DNA from: Massilia niastensis DSM 21313
GTDB taxonomy: Bacteria; Pseudomonadota; Gammaproteobacteria; Burkholderiales; Burkholderiaceae_D
NCBI RefSeq assembly: GCF_000382345.1
Contig: NZ_KB908096.1
Coordinates: 41,598 to 105,597 of the forward strand
Length of the DNA: 64,000 nt
Direction of reading: 5' to 3'
Part shown: positions 31,102 through 39,464 of the stretch, in pieces
How the letters are laid out: the number at the start of each line of letters is the position of its first letter
Numbering within the stretch: the first letter of the stretch is position 1
Program-made: the position numbers and the translations under genes
The notes under the pieces: generated by a model
What the model was told of the DNA's origin: nothing
The model's database searches: none
Seen by the model: the letters and a program-made list of their open reading frames with translations, nothing else

Positions 31102-31489
31102 TCGTGGGCGGCAGGTCGCCCTCATCCTGATTGCCGCCGGTCTCCGGGGTGCCCAGCCCGGTCCCGGTCGAGCCGGCCTGTTCCTGGCGCGTGTCCTTGG
31201 CGCCGCGGCCCGTGTGGGTCATCGCGCTGTCACCGGCCTTGCCCGACATGCCGCCCTGGCCGGTCGCGCCGCCTTGCTCGGCGTTGCCGTCCGGTGCGTT
31301 GGTGGTTGCGCCGGACTGGTTGCGGGTCAGCCCGTCGCCGCCGTTGCCGCCGGTTTCCTGCTGGGTTTCATGGGTTGGGGTAGCGCCTTGCTGCCCGCTG
31401 GTCGAGCCGCCGACCCCGAGCGTCGTGGACGGGTCGTCCTGCGGGGTGGCGCCCGGCTGCTGGGCGGGCGTGGATGCGGGAGTATTCAT
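31091..31489 (-). CDS. Intrinsically disordered hypothetical protein
   Basis: The predicted 132-residue protein is almost entirely Gly, Thr, Gln, Pro, Ser, Asp and Glu (for example STTLGVGGSTSGQQGATPTH) with no hydrophobic core, signal peptide or known domain. AGGAGG lies about 6 bases before the ATG, which supports a real gene. It is convergent with pnuC and overlaps it by 11 bases. Similar low-complexity proteins often follow stress control, but nothing here shows that. Confidence 0.6.
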   Translation of the reverse strand: MNTPASTPAQQPGATPQDDPSTTLGVGGSTSGQQGATPTHETQQETGGNGGDGLTRNQSGATTNAPDGNAEQGGATGQGGMSGKAGDSAMTHTGRGAKDTRQEQAGSTGTGLGTPETGGNQDEGDLPPTITP

Positions 31490-31581
31490 CGCGGCCTCCT
31501 GTCGTATGGAAACCATATTCTGCCGCGATCGCGGGCGCGCCGCTATCGGCGCACCGTGCAAGCGCATGTAGGACTACAAGC

Positions 31582-31926
31582 TTACTCGTCCGCTTCCAGC
31601 CTGGTGACGGTGAAGGCGCCATCCACCCGGTCGGCGACGAAGCGGATCCGGTCGCCCCGCTTGAGCTGCGCGAGCAGGGCCGCATCCCGGACCCGGAACA
31701 CCATGGTCATCGGCGGCATGTTCAGGCTGGCCAGCGGGCCATGCCTGATGGTGAGCTTGCCGGCGTCGCGGTCGACTTTCCTGACTTCGCCCGAGACCAT
31801 GCCGGCGGATGCCGCGGCCGCAGCCGCAGCCGCGGGTGCATCGGCCCGGGCCGGGGCGGGAATCGATGACGCCGCCGACAGGGCAAGCAGCAGCGGAAGG
31901 GAACACGTCCCGGTCTTCATGCGCAT
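31582..31926 (-). CDS. Periplasmic CusF-like copper-binding protein
   Basis: The 114-residue protein has a signal peptide (MRMKTGTCSLPLLLALSAASS...ARA) and a CusF-type small beta-barrel with GEVRKVDRDAGKLTIRHGPL and NMPPMTMVFRVRD. The His and two Met residues of this last block match the Cu(I) site positions of CusF. It would hold copper in the periplasm or pass it on. It sits 9 bases after the DUF411 gene on the same strand, forming a two-gene copper unit. No CusCBA pump is adjacent; the nearby RND pumps are of the Czc and multidrug types. Confidence 0.85.
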   Translation of the reverse strand: MRMKTGTCSLPLLLALSAASSIPAPARADAPAAAAAAAASAGMVSGEVRKVDRDAGKLTIRHGPLASLNMPPMTMVFRVRDAALLAQLKRGDRIRFVADRVDGAFTVTRLEADE

Positions 31927-31935
31927 CCCGCTTCC

Positions 31936-32379
31936 TTATTTATAGTGCTTGTAGACCGTTGCCTTGCCGCCATCCTTGACGAGCAGCACGTCGTAAGGAT
32001 CGCTGCGCGGACCTTCCATGCCGGGCGAGCCCATCGGCATGGCGGGCACGGCCAGGCCGCGCGCCCTGGGCTTCTCGGCGAGCAGGCGCTTGATCTCGGC
32101 GGCGGGAACGTGGCCTTCGAGCGCGTAGCCGTTCACGCGCGCCGAGTGGCAGGAACCGAACTCGTGCGGAATGCCGAACTTCTCGCGGTAGTCCGAGGGA
32201 TTGTCGACATCCCTGGCCTTGACGCTGAAGCCGTTGGCCTCGAGGTGCTTGACCCATTCCTTGCAGCAGCCGCAGCTGGCGCTCTTGTAGACCTCGATGA
32301 CCGGCTGGGCGGCCATGGCGCCCAGGGGCAGCGCGACCAGCGCCGCAGCGGCGGATGTGATGAGAAAACGCTTGAACAT
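31936..32379 (-). CDS. DUF411 metal-binding protein
   Basis: The 147-residue protein has a signal peptide (FLITSAAAALVALPLGAMA) and a thioredoxin-like DUF411 domain with the cysteine motif KSASCGCCKEWV, a later Cys-His (FGSCHSARV) and AVPAMPMGSPGM. DUF411 proteins are repeatedly found in copper and silver resistance loci and are thought to bind metal or reduce disulfides. It is the first gene of a pair with the CusF-like protein and divergent from a Cys-rich four-helix protein, so the three probably share control. Confidence 0.88.
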   Translation of the reverse strand: MFKRFLITSAAAALVALPLGAMAAQPVIEVYKSASCGCCKEWVKHLEANGFSVKARDVDNPSDYREKFGIPHEFGSCHSARVNGYALEGHVPAAEIKRLLAEKPRARGLAVPAMPMGSPGMEGPRSDPYDVLLVKDGGKATVYKHYK

Positions 32380-32528
32380 GCCTACTCCGAATGAATACAG
32401 GGCGGGTTGCGCCGGGGTATCGTGCGTGGGCGCCTGCCTGCCGGTGCTACGGTACGGGCGTGGCGGCGACTCGCCGCTACTATACCAGCGCGACGGCGCG
32501 GGGTGGCTCCTGCGCTCGAGGAGATGAT

Positions 32529-32900
32529 ATGGAACGTTCGCAATACGCAAACTGCATTGAAGCATGCAATGATTGCGCCGATGCCTGTGACATGTGCGCA
32601 TCGGCCTGCCTGCGCGAGGAGGACCCGAAGGCGATGGCCCGCTGCATCGCCCTGGATATCGATTGCGCCCAGCTGTGCCGGCTGGCAGCCGCCGTGATGG
32701 CGCGCGGCGGCGACGCCGTCCACGCGATTTGCCTGGCCTGCGCCGAGGTCTGCGAACTGTGCGCGGACGAGTGCGCCAGCCACCCGATGCAGCATTGCCA
32801 GGATTGCGCCTCCGCCTGCCGCCGCTGCGCCGCCGAGTGCCGCCACATGAGCGGAAACCAGGGCGGCCGCCGCAACCTCGGCATGCCCGCACCGCATTGA
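32529..32900 (+). CDS. Cys-rich four-helix-bundle copper-storage-like protein
   Basis: The 123-residue protein has about 18 cysteines in helical C-x2-C / C-x3-C spacing (CIEACNDCADACDMCASAC, CAEVCELCADEC, HCQDCASACRRCAAEC). This is the pattern of the DUF326/Csp family of four-helix copper-storage proteins. It has no signal peptide, so it would act in the cytoplasm like Csp3 and hold many Cu(I) ions. GAGGAG precedes the ATG by about 7 bases. It is divergent from the DUF411 and CusF-like genes. Confidence 0.88.
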   Translation: MERSQYANCIEACNDCADACDMCASACLREEDPKAMARCIALDIDCAQLCRLAAAVMARGGDAVHAICLACAEVCELCADECASHPMQHCQDCASACRRCAAECRHMSGNQGGRRNLGMPAPH

Positions 32901-32961
32901 CAGCGCATTGACACCAGGCCCGCGCACGGGCGGGCTACCGGACACCCTCGCGGCGATGTTA

Positions 32962-32981
32962 TACTGTACATTAATACAGTA
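32962..32981 (+). promoter_or_regulatory. LexA (SOS) box before the integrase
   Basis: TACTGTACATTAATACAGTA is a 20-bp site matching the CTGT-N8-ACAG LexA consensus with symmetric TA flanks. It lies 14 bases before the integrase start and overlaps a possible -10 (TATACT at 32960-32965), so LexA binding should block transcription until DNA damage. Confidence 0.8.
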
Positions 32982-32995
32982 TCCATCGCCGTACC

Positions 32996-34162
32996 ATGCC
33001 AACTTTCCTGCCGATCGACCTCGACCCGCTTCCCGAGCAGGGACTGGACCGGGCCGCGGCGCACCGGCCGAACACGGGCGCATTCCGCGGCGCGCACGAC
33101 GAACCGGTCACCGAGGCCCGCAACGATGCCGAGATCGCCCGCGAGTACATCTCCCATGGCGAACTCAGCCCCAAGTCGATCGCCAACACCCAGAAGGAGC
33201 TGTACCGCTTCCTGACCTGGTGCCGCGAAGAGATGAAGAAGACCTTCCACCAGCTCAGCGTCGCCGACCTGAACGCCTACAAGGAATTCCTCAAGCAGCC
33301 GCCCGACGCGTGGATCTCGAAGACCAAGTGGCCGCGCAAGGATCCGCGCTACCGTCCGTTTTCCGGGCCGCTGTCCGACGCCAGCCGGCGCCAGTCGATG
33401 ATCGCCATCAAGGGCCTGCTCGGGTTCGCGGAACAGACCGGCTACCTGCGCCGCAATCCGGCGCGCCTGGTGAAGAACGTGCGCGCCGCGCACGCCAGCC
33501 GCATCACGCGCTACCTGACGCCGCAGGCGATCGCGCTGGCGCTCCAGAACGTCGCCGAGCGGCCGGTCGAGACCGAGGCCGCCGCGCGCCAGCGCGAGCG
33601 CGACCGCTTCCTGCTGATCGCCTTCGCCCAGACCGGCGCACGCCTCAACGAGATCGTCGGCGCCCACATGGGCTCGATCTACAGTGAGGGCGATGGCCGC
33701 TGGTGGCTCGACGTCATGGGCAAGGGCGCCAAGCCGCGCCGCCTGCCGGTGCCGCCCGCCATGCTGTCGGCCTACCGCGACTACCGGCGCGCCTACGGCC
33801 TGCTGCCCCAGACCAGCCGCGCCGACCGCATGCCGCTGGTGCTGTCCAGCCGCAGCAGGGAATTCCTGCGCATCACCGACGAGGCGGCCTCGGAGGCGCT
33901 CAAGGCCGTATTCCAGGCCGCGGCCGACAGCGCTGCGGCGCAAGGCGACGGCGACAGCGCGTCGGTGCTGCGCCAGGCATCCACCCACTGGCTGCGGCAC
34001 AGCATGCTGACCAACCATGCCAACAATGGCGTGCAGCTCAAGACCCTGCAGGACACCGCCGGCCATGCGAATATCGCGACCACGGCCGCCTACCTGCACA
34101 AGACCGACCACGAACGGCACGATGAAATCCTCGGCTCGCCGGGCGGCAAAGGCATCGCGTAG
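32996..34162 (+). CDS. Tyrosine recombinase/integrase, SOS-box controlled
   Basis: The 388-residue protein has an N-terminal SAM-like core-binding domain (KSIANTQKELYRFLTWCREEM, in part) and a catalytic domain. The conserved residues are Arg in TGARLNEIV, Lys in GKGAKPRRLPVP, His/Arg in THWLRHSM, and His/Tyr in GHANIATTAAYLH, so it should be active. A motif block PFSGPLSDASRRQS is shared with the second recombinase of this window (PFAGPLSASSQRQA), showing a common subfamily. No excisionase, att site or phage gene is adjacent, so it does not look like a prophage integrase. Confidence 0.92.
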   Translation: MPTFLPIDLDPLPEQGLDRAAAHRPNTGAFRGAHDEPVTEARNDAEIAREYISHGELSPKSIANTQKELYRFLTWCREEMKKTFHQLSVADLNAYKEFLKQPPDAWISKTKWPRKDPRYRPFSGPLSDASRRQSMIAIKGLLGFAEQTGYLRRNPARLVKNVRAAHASRITRYLTPQAIALALQNVAERPVETEAAARQRERDRFLLIAFAQTGARLNEIVGAHMGSIYSEGDGRWWLDVMGKGAKPRRLPVPPAMLSAYRDYRRAYGLLPQTSRADRMPLVLSSRSREFLRITDEAASEALKAVFQAAADSAAAQGDGDSASVLRQASTHWLRHSMLTNHANNGVQLKTLQDTAGHANIATTAAYLHKTDHERHDEILGSPGGKGIA

Positions 34163-34214
34163 CAGATGGTGAGGATGGACGACAGGGAACCGGGACCGTG
34201 TGGCGACCGGCGCC

Positions 34215-34493
34215 TCAGACCGGAATGGACGAGGTGCCGCCGGCGGAACTGCCGTAGTTCTGGAGTTCATCCAGCGACAGGCGGCGCTCGTTCAGCGCGG
34301 CGAGGATCGACTTGAGTTGCTCCGCATCGGGCTGGATATAGACGATGCGCTGCTCGAGCTCGTTGTCCCAGTAGCGGGTGTAGGGAACATCGGTTTCCGC
34401 CATCACCTTGGCGTTGAAGCTGCCGTCCTGCAGTTCACCCACCAGCGTGACTCTTGCCGTATCAGGCGTAGTGTTCTTCACGGTAATGTTCAT
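34215..34493 (-). CDS. Conserved-looking hypothetical protein
   Basis: The 92-residue protein starts MNITVKNTTPDTARVTLVGE and continues with a mixed acidic pattern ending in LDELQNYGSSAGGTSSIPV. No signal peptide, membrane helix or known motif is visible. An AAGGAGTG site lies about 4 bases before the ATG, which supports expression. It is convergent with the integrase. Function unknown. Confidence 0.65.
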   Translation of the reverse strand: MNITVKNTTPDTARVTLVGELQDGSFNAKVMAETDVPYTRYWDNELEQRIVYIQPDAEQLKSILAALNERRLSLDELQNYGSSAGGTSSIPV

Positions 34494-34748
34494 ACCACTC
34501 CTTTTGAATGATCAGTTCGGGTGCAGCCATTCTCCCGCAGGGGCCAGGCGTGCGCAAACCGGCGCTTCAGGCGTGCGCACCCATCCCTCCAGGAGGATCA
34601 ACGCGGCGGATCATCAAAAAAATCGAATGGGACCGTCAATATTATCCGCTTTTCAATATGGCTCCGTGCCCAGATACTGTCGGCATCCAAGGCGGACTCC
34701 GCGCAGGACCCGCCGCCACCGACCTCCAACAACACTGGGAGCTTCACC

Positions 34749-36515
34749 ATGAAAACGCTGACCCTGACGCTGCTCGCGGCGGGCCTGCTGAGCGCCACCG
34801 CCGCCCGGGCGCAGGCCGACCTGATCATCACGAACGGCAAGATCGCCACCATGGCCAGGGAGGGCGAGTTCGTGCAGGCCCTGGCGATCAAGGGCGGCAA
34901 GATCGCGGCCACCGGCAGCAACGAGAGCGTGCTGCGCCTCAGGGGCAAGGCCACCGAGGTGGTCGACGTCGGGGGCCGCACCGTGATTCCGGGCCTGAAC
35001 GACTCGCACACCCACGTGATCCGCGAAGGCCTCAACTACAACATGGAAGTGCGCTGGGATGGCGTGCGCACCCTCAAGCGCGCCATGGAGATGCTGAAGG
35101 AACAGGCCGCGCGCACGCCGCAGGGCGAATGGGTGAAGGTGGTCGGCGGCTGGAGCGAGCACCAGTTCGAGGAAAAGCGGCTTCCGACCCTGGCCGAGAT
35201 CAATGCGGCGGTGCCGGACAAGCCGGTCTTCATCCTCTACCTGTATGGCCTGGGCTACCTGAACCAGAAGGGCGTCGAGACGCTCGGCTATACCAGCGAG
35301 ACGAAGTTCCCCGGCGGCGTCGTCGAACTCGGCGCGGACGGCAAGCCGACCGGCTTCCTGGCGGCCAAGCCGAACGCCATGGTGCTGTACACGACCCTGG
35401 GCAAAACCAACAAGCTCGGCCGTGACGACCAGCTCAACTCGACGATCCAGTACTACCGCGAGCTGAACCGCCTGGGGATCACCAGCGCCATCGACGCCGG
35501 CGGCGGCGGCCAGGCCTACCCGGACGACTATGGCGTCACGGTGGAACTCGCGAAACAGGGCAAGGTGACGGTGCGCACCTCGTACTACCTGTTCGCCCAG
35601 AAGCCGGGCAAGGAACTCGAGGATTACCAGCGCTGGGTGGGCATGACCAAGCCGAACCGCAACGACCACATGTTCCATGCGAATGGTTTTACTACCGAAG
35701 GCGCGGGCGAGAACCTGGTGTGGAGCGCGGCCGACTTCGAGAACTTCCTCGAACCGCGTCCCGAGCTGCCGCAGCACATGGAAGGCGAGCTGGAGCCGGT
35801 ATTGAAGCTGTTGATCAGGAAGCGCTGGCCGTTCCGCCTCCATGCCACCTATGGCGAGAGCATCGAGCGCGACCTGGCGGTGATCGAGAAGGTGGACAAG
35901 ACCACGCCCCTGAAAGGCCTGCGCTGGATCGTCGACCATGCCGAGACCGTGACCGACGACCAGCTCAGGCGCATCAGGAAGCTGGGCGGCGGCGTCGCGG
36001 TGCAGAACCGGATGTATTTCCAGGGCGAGGCCTACTGGAAGCAGTACGGTCCGCAGACGCGCCAGATGCCGCCGATCCGCAAGATGCTCGAGCTCGGCGT
36101 GCCGGTCGGGCTGGGCACCGACGGCACCCGGGTCAGCAGCTATGGACCCTGGCCCTCGCTCTACTGGGCGGTGACCGGCAAGACCGCCGGCGGACTGCAG
36201 ACCTGGCAGCCGCGCGACCTGCTGTCGCGTCACGAAGCCCTGAAGCTCATGACCGTCGGCAGCGCCTGGATGAGCGGCGAGGAAAAGTTGAAGGGGACCT
36301 TGCGCAAGGGCCAGTACGCCGACCTGGCCGTGCTGCCGCAGGACTATTTCACGATGGATGTCGAAAAGATCAAGGACCTGGAGAGCGTCCTGACCATCGT
36401 CAACGGCAAGGTGGTCTACGGCAGCGGAGAATTCGGCAAGCTGGCGCCCGCGGCCCCGCCGGTGTCGCCGGCCTGGAGTCCGGTAAAGGTGTTCGGCGGT
36501 TACCAGAACCGCTAG
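34749..36515 (+). CDS. Exported amidohydrolase (YtcJ-like, family 3)
   Basis: The 588-residue protein starts with a signal peptide (MKTLTLTLLAAGLLSATAARA). The amidohydrolase metal site is shown by VIPGLNDSHTHV, later His positions in LHATYGES and WIVDHAETV, and the Asp in GLGTDGTRVSS. The C-terminus has the usual GKDADLAVL-like KGQYADLAVLPQDYFT. Long signal-peptide amidohydrolases of this group hydrolyse amide or imide bonds of unknown substrates. GGGAG lies about 7 bases before the ATG. The 250-base region upstream holds two direct copies of AGGCGTGCGCA. Confidence 0.9.
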   Translation: MKTLTLTLLAAGLLSATAARAQADLIITNGKIATMAREGEFVQALAIKGGKIAATGSNESVLRLRGKATEVVDVGGRTVIPGLNDSHTHVIREGLNYNMEVRWDGVRTLKRAMEMLKEQAARTPQGEWVKVVGGWSEHQFEEKRLPTLAEINAAVPDKPVFILYLYGLGYLNQKGVETLGYTSETKFPGGVVELGADGKPTGFLAAKPNAMVLYTTLGKTNKLGRDDQLNSTIQYYRELNRLGITSAIDAGGGGQAYPDDYGVTVELAKQGKVTVRTSYYLFAQKPGKELEDYQRWVGMTKPNRNDHMFHANGFTTEGAGENLVWSAADFENFLEPRPELPQHMEGELEPVLKLLIRKRWPFRLHATYGESIERDLAVIEKVDKTTPLKGLRWIVDHAETVTDDQLRRIRKLGGGVAVQNRMYFQGEAYWKQYGPQTRQMPPIRKMLELGVPVGLGTDGTRVSSYGPWPSLYWAVTGKTAGGLQTWQPRDLLSRHEALKLMTVGSAWMSGEEKLKGTLRKGQYADLAVLPQDYFTMDVEKIKDLESVLTIVNGKVVYGSGEFGKLAPAAPPVSPAWSPVKVFGGYQNR

Positions 36516-36571
36516 CCATCTCCTCCCGTACAGGCAAGGGGGGATGCGCGCGGCCATGGGCTGTTGTCCTT

Positions 36572-37013
36572 GTGCAGGTCCCGAGCGTGCGCGTCGTGCA
36601 TCGCGGACCGCCGCTGCGGCACCGCGACTTCGGCTACGACAGCGTGCCGGGCCGCTACCGCCATGGCCTGGTGGTGCCGCGCCTCGACCTCGATCACCTG
36701 CTGTGCCAGGCCGCGGTGGCCGCCGGCGCGGTGCTGCCGAGCGGTGGAGGGCGCCCTGGACTGCGATCCGCCCGGCAGGTGCGCACTGGCCCGGCTGGTA
36801 GCGGCGCCGACGGTTCAGGCGAAGATGGCCCGCGAGATGGCGAACCATGCGGACCGCGCCGCGTCTGCGCTCCAGCGGCTGCCGGAGGCGGGCGCCACCG
36901 GCGCGCTGCACGCCCTGGTCCGTCACGGTGTGGAACGTGTTTCGCTGGTCCGGGCGGTGGTCGGCACGCCTTGGCTGTCGGCTGCCCTCGGCGCCGAGGC
37001 GAACATGTCTTGA
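36572..37013 (+). pseudogene. Degenerate flavoprotein-like remnant
   Basis: About 55 codons from 36572 read DFGYDSVPGRYRHGLVVPRL and DHLLCQAAVAAGA, resembling the FAD-pocket region of geranylgeranyl-reductase-type monooxygenases. The reading then has to shift near 36740 to stay protein-like (LARLVAAPTVQAKMAREMAN to the stop at 37011-37013). There is no start, FAD glycine motif or complete domain. I read it as a decayed gene; the family is uncertain. Confidence 0.35.
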
Positions 37014-37673
37014 GTATCGGAAAGGGGAGAAGTGCACTCCGCGGCAGGCCTTCGAGCAGCCATGCCCGGGACCTGGCACGGAAGGGAGCACCCGGAAGCG
37101 GCGCACATCGAAGCCTCCCGCGATCGCAGCCCGAGAGCGATTGCCGGGCAGGGGCGGGGCAGGGACAGTCAAGCTGCCAGGCGGGCCGGACACGATCGAG
37201 CGCCCGACAAGCGATCTCCCGGCTGGCGGAGACATGGTCGATCCTGTCTCTTCAAGCGAACCAGCTGGCCGCCCATGAGGCTCGGGCAGGGCTGTGAATA
37301 GTGCCGCTCGCGGTCGCACGATATCCTGGAGGGAACTACGAAAGTTCAACCGTGCGAAGAGTCGTGCGGCATGCTCCAAACAGTCGATGGCGGTACCGGT
37401 GCAAGGACTGAAAACACGGAGACAGGGCCCCGGCGCGCACAAGGAGGTCACGAAGCCTGGCAGTCCGCGACGCGTTCGGGCGTCGCCCAGCAACGCGCTG
37501 CCGATGATGGACAAACGCCGAATACCAGGCCGTATCCCGAAACTCCCCCATTATCTCACTCGACATTAGCAAATATATTGTCGAGTTTGTCCCGCGCAGC
37601 CCATGCCGCTGTTGTGTTCCCTGAGCAATACCGGTAAAGTCCCCGGCGAATTTGTTGAGCAGGGAACGATCGA
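37014..37673. other. 660 bases without a recognisable gene
   Basis: No frame here has protein-like composition or a ribosome site. It contains one inverted repeat, ACTCGACA (37558-37565) with TGTCGAGT (37579-37586), around an AT-rich spacer, which may be an operator or promoter for the phosphatase gene starting 88 bases later. Confidence 0.5.
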
Positions 37674-38684
37674 ATGGGTGTGCAAAGTATTTCCTCAGGC
37701 GCAGACAGCGGACGGAACGAAGACCTCGTTGCCGTCTTCGAAACCGGAAACAGGACGGATCTGCTGGTCATCGATGGCGCAAGCTCCGTCGCCGACCGCG
37801 ACTACATCGACGAGCAGCGCGGCGACGTGGTCTGGTTCGTGCATGCCTTCGCCTCCGCGCTGGCGGCCACCCTCGACAGCCAGCGCACACAGCACGACAG
37901 CGTACGGCTTGCGCTGGCGGCGCTGCAGGAGGAATGGGCAGCGTGCCTGGGCGGGCAAACCATGCCGGTCCATGCCTGGCCGATCGCCGCCTTGAGCTGG
38001 GTTCGGATCGTTCGCCATGGGGATGCGCAGCGCGCCGAGCTGTACAGCCTGGGAGACTGCAAGACGCTGCTGCGCGCCGCGAACGGCTTGACGACCGACA
38101 TCGACCCCTATGTGAATCCGCAGGAGTCGGTGCTCCAGGCGGAAATCGAGAAACTGCAGGCCCGGGGCGTCACCGACGCCATGACGCGGCGCGCGCACCT
38201 GCTGCCCATGCTCAGGACGCGCCGCGAGTTCCAGAACACCACGCTCGCACCATTCGTCCTGTGCCTGCGTCCGCACGGTCCGCTGGACGCCCGCACGGCC
38301 CGTTTCGACCTGGCGCCAGGCACCGCGCTCCTCATGATGACGGACGGCTTCTACCGGCTCGTGGACACCTATGGCCTGTACGGCGTCGACGAGCTCGCCG
38401 ACGCCTGCGTGCGCCTCGGCCCGGCGCGCCTGCTCGCACAGTTGCGCGCCCATGAAGCGGCGCACCTGGGTGCCGCTGCGCTGGCGGTGAAGCGCGCCGA
38501 CGACGCCTCGGCTGTCGTGTGGACCGCCGCGTGCCGGATGCTGCAAGGAGCGGAAATCTTCCCGCAGGCGATTGGGAGCGCGGTCGACGATCCGAGCTCC
38601 GGATCCGCGAACGCCAACGCCAACGCCAACGCCAACGCTGCCAGCGTACGTGCTCTGGAACCGGAGCAGCGCGCACCAGGCTAG
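37674..38684 (+). CDS. PP2C-like protein phosphatase
   Basis: The 336-residue protein keeps the metal-binding aspartates of PP2C phosphatases. The N-terminal block is DSGRNEDLVAV, the next is LLVIDGASSVAD (with DGASS instead of the common DGxGG), then LLMMTDGFYRLVD and RADDASAVVW. It probably removes phosphate from Ser/Thr. No kinase, regulator or effector neighbours it, so its target is unknown. The C-terminus ends in an Ala-Asn repeat encoded by a perfect hexanucleotide tract and then a short charged tail. AGGGA lies 8 bases before the ATG. Confidence 0.75.
   Translation: MGVQSISSGADSGRNEDLVAVFETGNRTDLLVIDGASSVADRDYIDEQRGDVVWFVHAFASALAATLDSQRTQHDSVRLALAALQEEWAACLGGQTMPVHAWPIAALSWVRIVRHGDAQRAELYSLGDCKTLLRAANGLTTDIDPYVNPQESVLQAEIEKLQARGVTDAMTRRAHLLPMLRTRREFQNTTLAPFVLCLRPHGPLDARTARFDLAPGTALLMMTDGFYRLVDTYGLYGVDELADACVRLGPARLLAQLRAHEAAHLGAAALAVKRADDASAVVWTAACRMLQGAEIFPQAIGSAVDDPSSGSANANANANANAASVRALEPEQRAPG
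38607..38636 (+). repeat. Hexanucleotide microsatellite in the phosphatase gene
   Basis: Five in-frame units, GCGAAC once then GCCAAC four times, encode Ala-Asn repeats. Copy changes would lengthen or shorten the tail without a frameshift. Confidence 0.85.
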
Positions 38685-38984
38685 CGCCGGCGTCGATGCG
38701 CCGGATCGCCCATGGCCAGCCTTCCTGCAGGGAGTTTGCCTCGCTCCACGGCTCCAGGGATGCGCGCCAAGACAGCGTATTTAACATAATATAGATTATG
38801 CGAAGAATGCTATACGGACCCCAGTCGTGGATTTTTCGCCACGCCTGGCGTTCGTAACGACTTCCATGCTCATTGGCGCCCCCTCCGGTTCGGTCCGCGA
38901 CGAATCAAGCTCGGCGACGGGCTCGAACCAGCCCCCGCGCGCGTTCTGAACGACGGTTGAACCCACCGGATACCCGGATTCCTG
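38685..38984. other. 300-base intergenic region with an AT-rich palindrome
   Basis: No credible gene is seen. CATAAT-ATAG-ATTATG (38785-38800) is a perfect 6-bp inverted repeat in an AT-rich patch that stands out from the GC-rich surroundings. Its role is unknown. Confidence 0.4.
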
Positions 38985-39386
38985 CTACGCCCCGACCGCC
39001 GCCACGCCTGCAGACGCGACCTGAGCGTCTTCGCTTGCCTTCACCCCCGACACCCCGACAGCACCCACGATCGCACCGTCGACCACGATCGGCACACCGC
39101 CTTCCAGCGGAACGACCGGCATGGACAGTGCGGCGAACCGGCCGTTATTGATCATGTCCTCCAGCGACTTGCTGGGTTTTCCGCTCAGGACGCAGGTCCT
39201 TGCTTTTTCCGGGGCCACCGTCGCACTCATCAAGGGAGCGCCATCCATGCGTTGCAACCACAACGGATGGCCACCGCTGTCGCAAATGGCAATGCTGACC
39301 GCCCATCCATGGGCGATCGCCTCCGATTCAGCCGCGGAAGCAATGCGCTTCGCGTCGCCGAGTGTCAATACTGCTACCGTTTTCAT
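38985..39386 (-). CDS. GlcG/HbpS-family protein
   Basis: The 133-residue protein has the heme-binding-protein HbpS/GlcG pattern: LTLGDAKRIASAAESEA near the start, AICDSGGHPLWLQRMDGA, and the glycine-rich end PVVPLEGGVPIVVDGAIVGA with GVSGVKASEDAQVA. The family is often encoded in catabolic operons for glycolate, propanediol or similar compounds and its exact function is unclear. AGGGG lies 8 bases before the ATG. It is the last gene of a minus-strand series with the hydroxyacid oxidase, VOC and FAH genes. Confidence 0.88.
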   Translation of the reverse strand: MKTVAVLTLGDAKRIASAAESEAIAHGWAVSIAICDSGGHPLWLQRMDGAPLMSATVAPEKARTCVLSGKPSKSLEDMINNGRFAALSMPVVPLEGGVPIVVDGAIVGAVGVSGVKASEDAQVASAGVAAVGA

Positions 39387-39464
39387 CTTGTTGCCCCTGT
39401 CATCATATGGTTGAAGCCGGTGTTCCATCACTGCGGTCGAAGCGGTGTTCGCCGCCCTGTTTCC

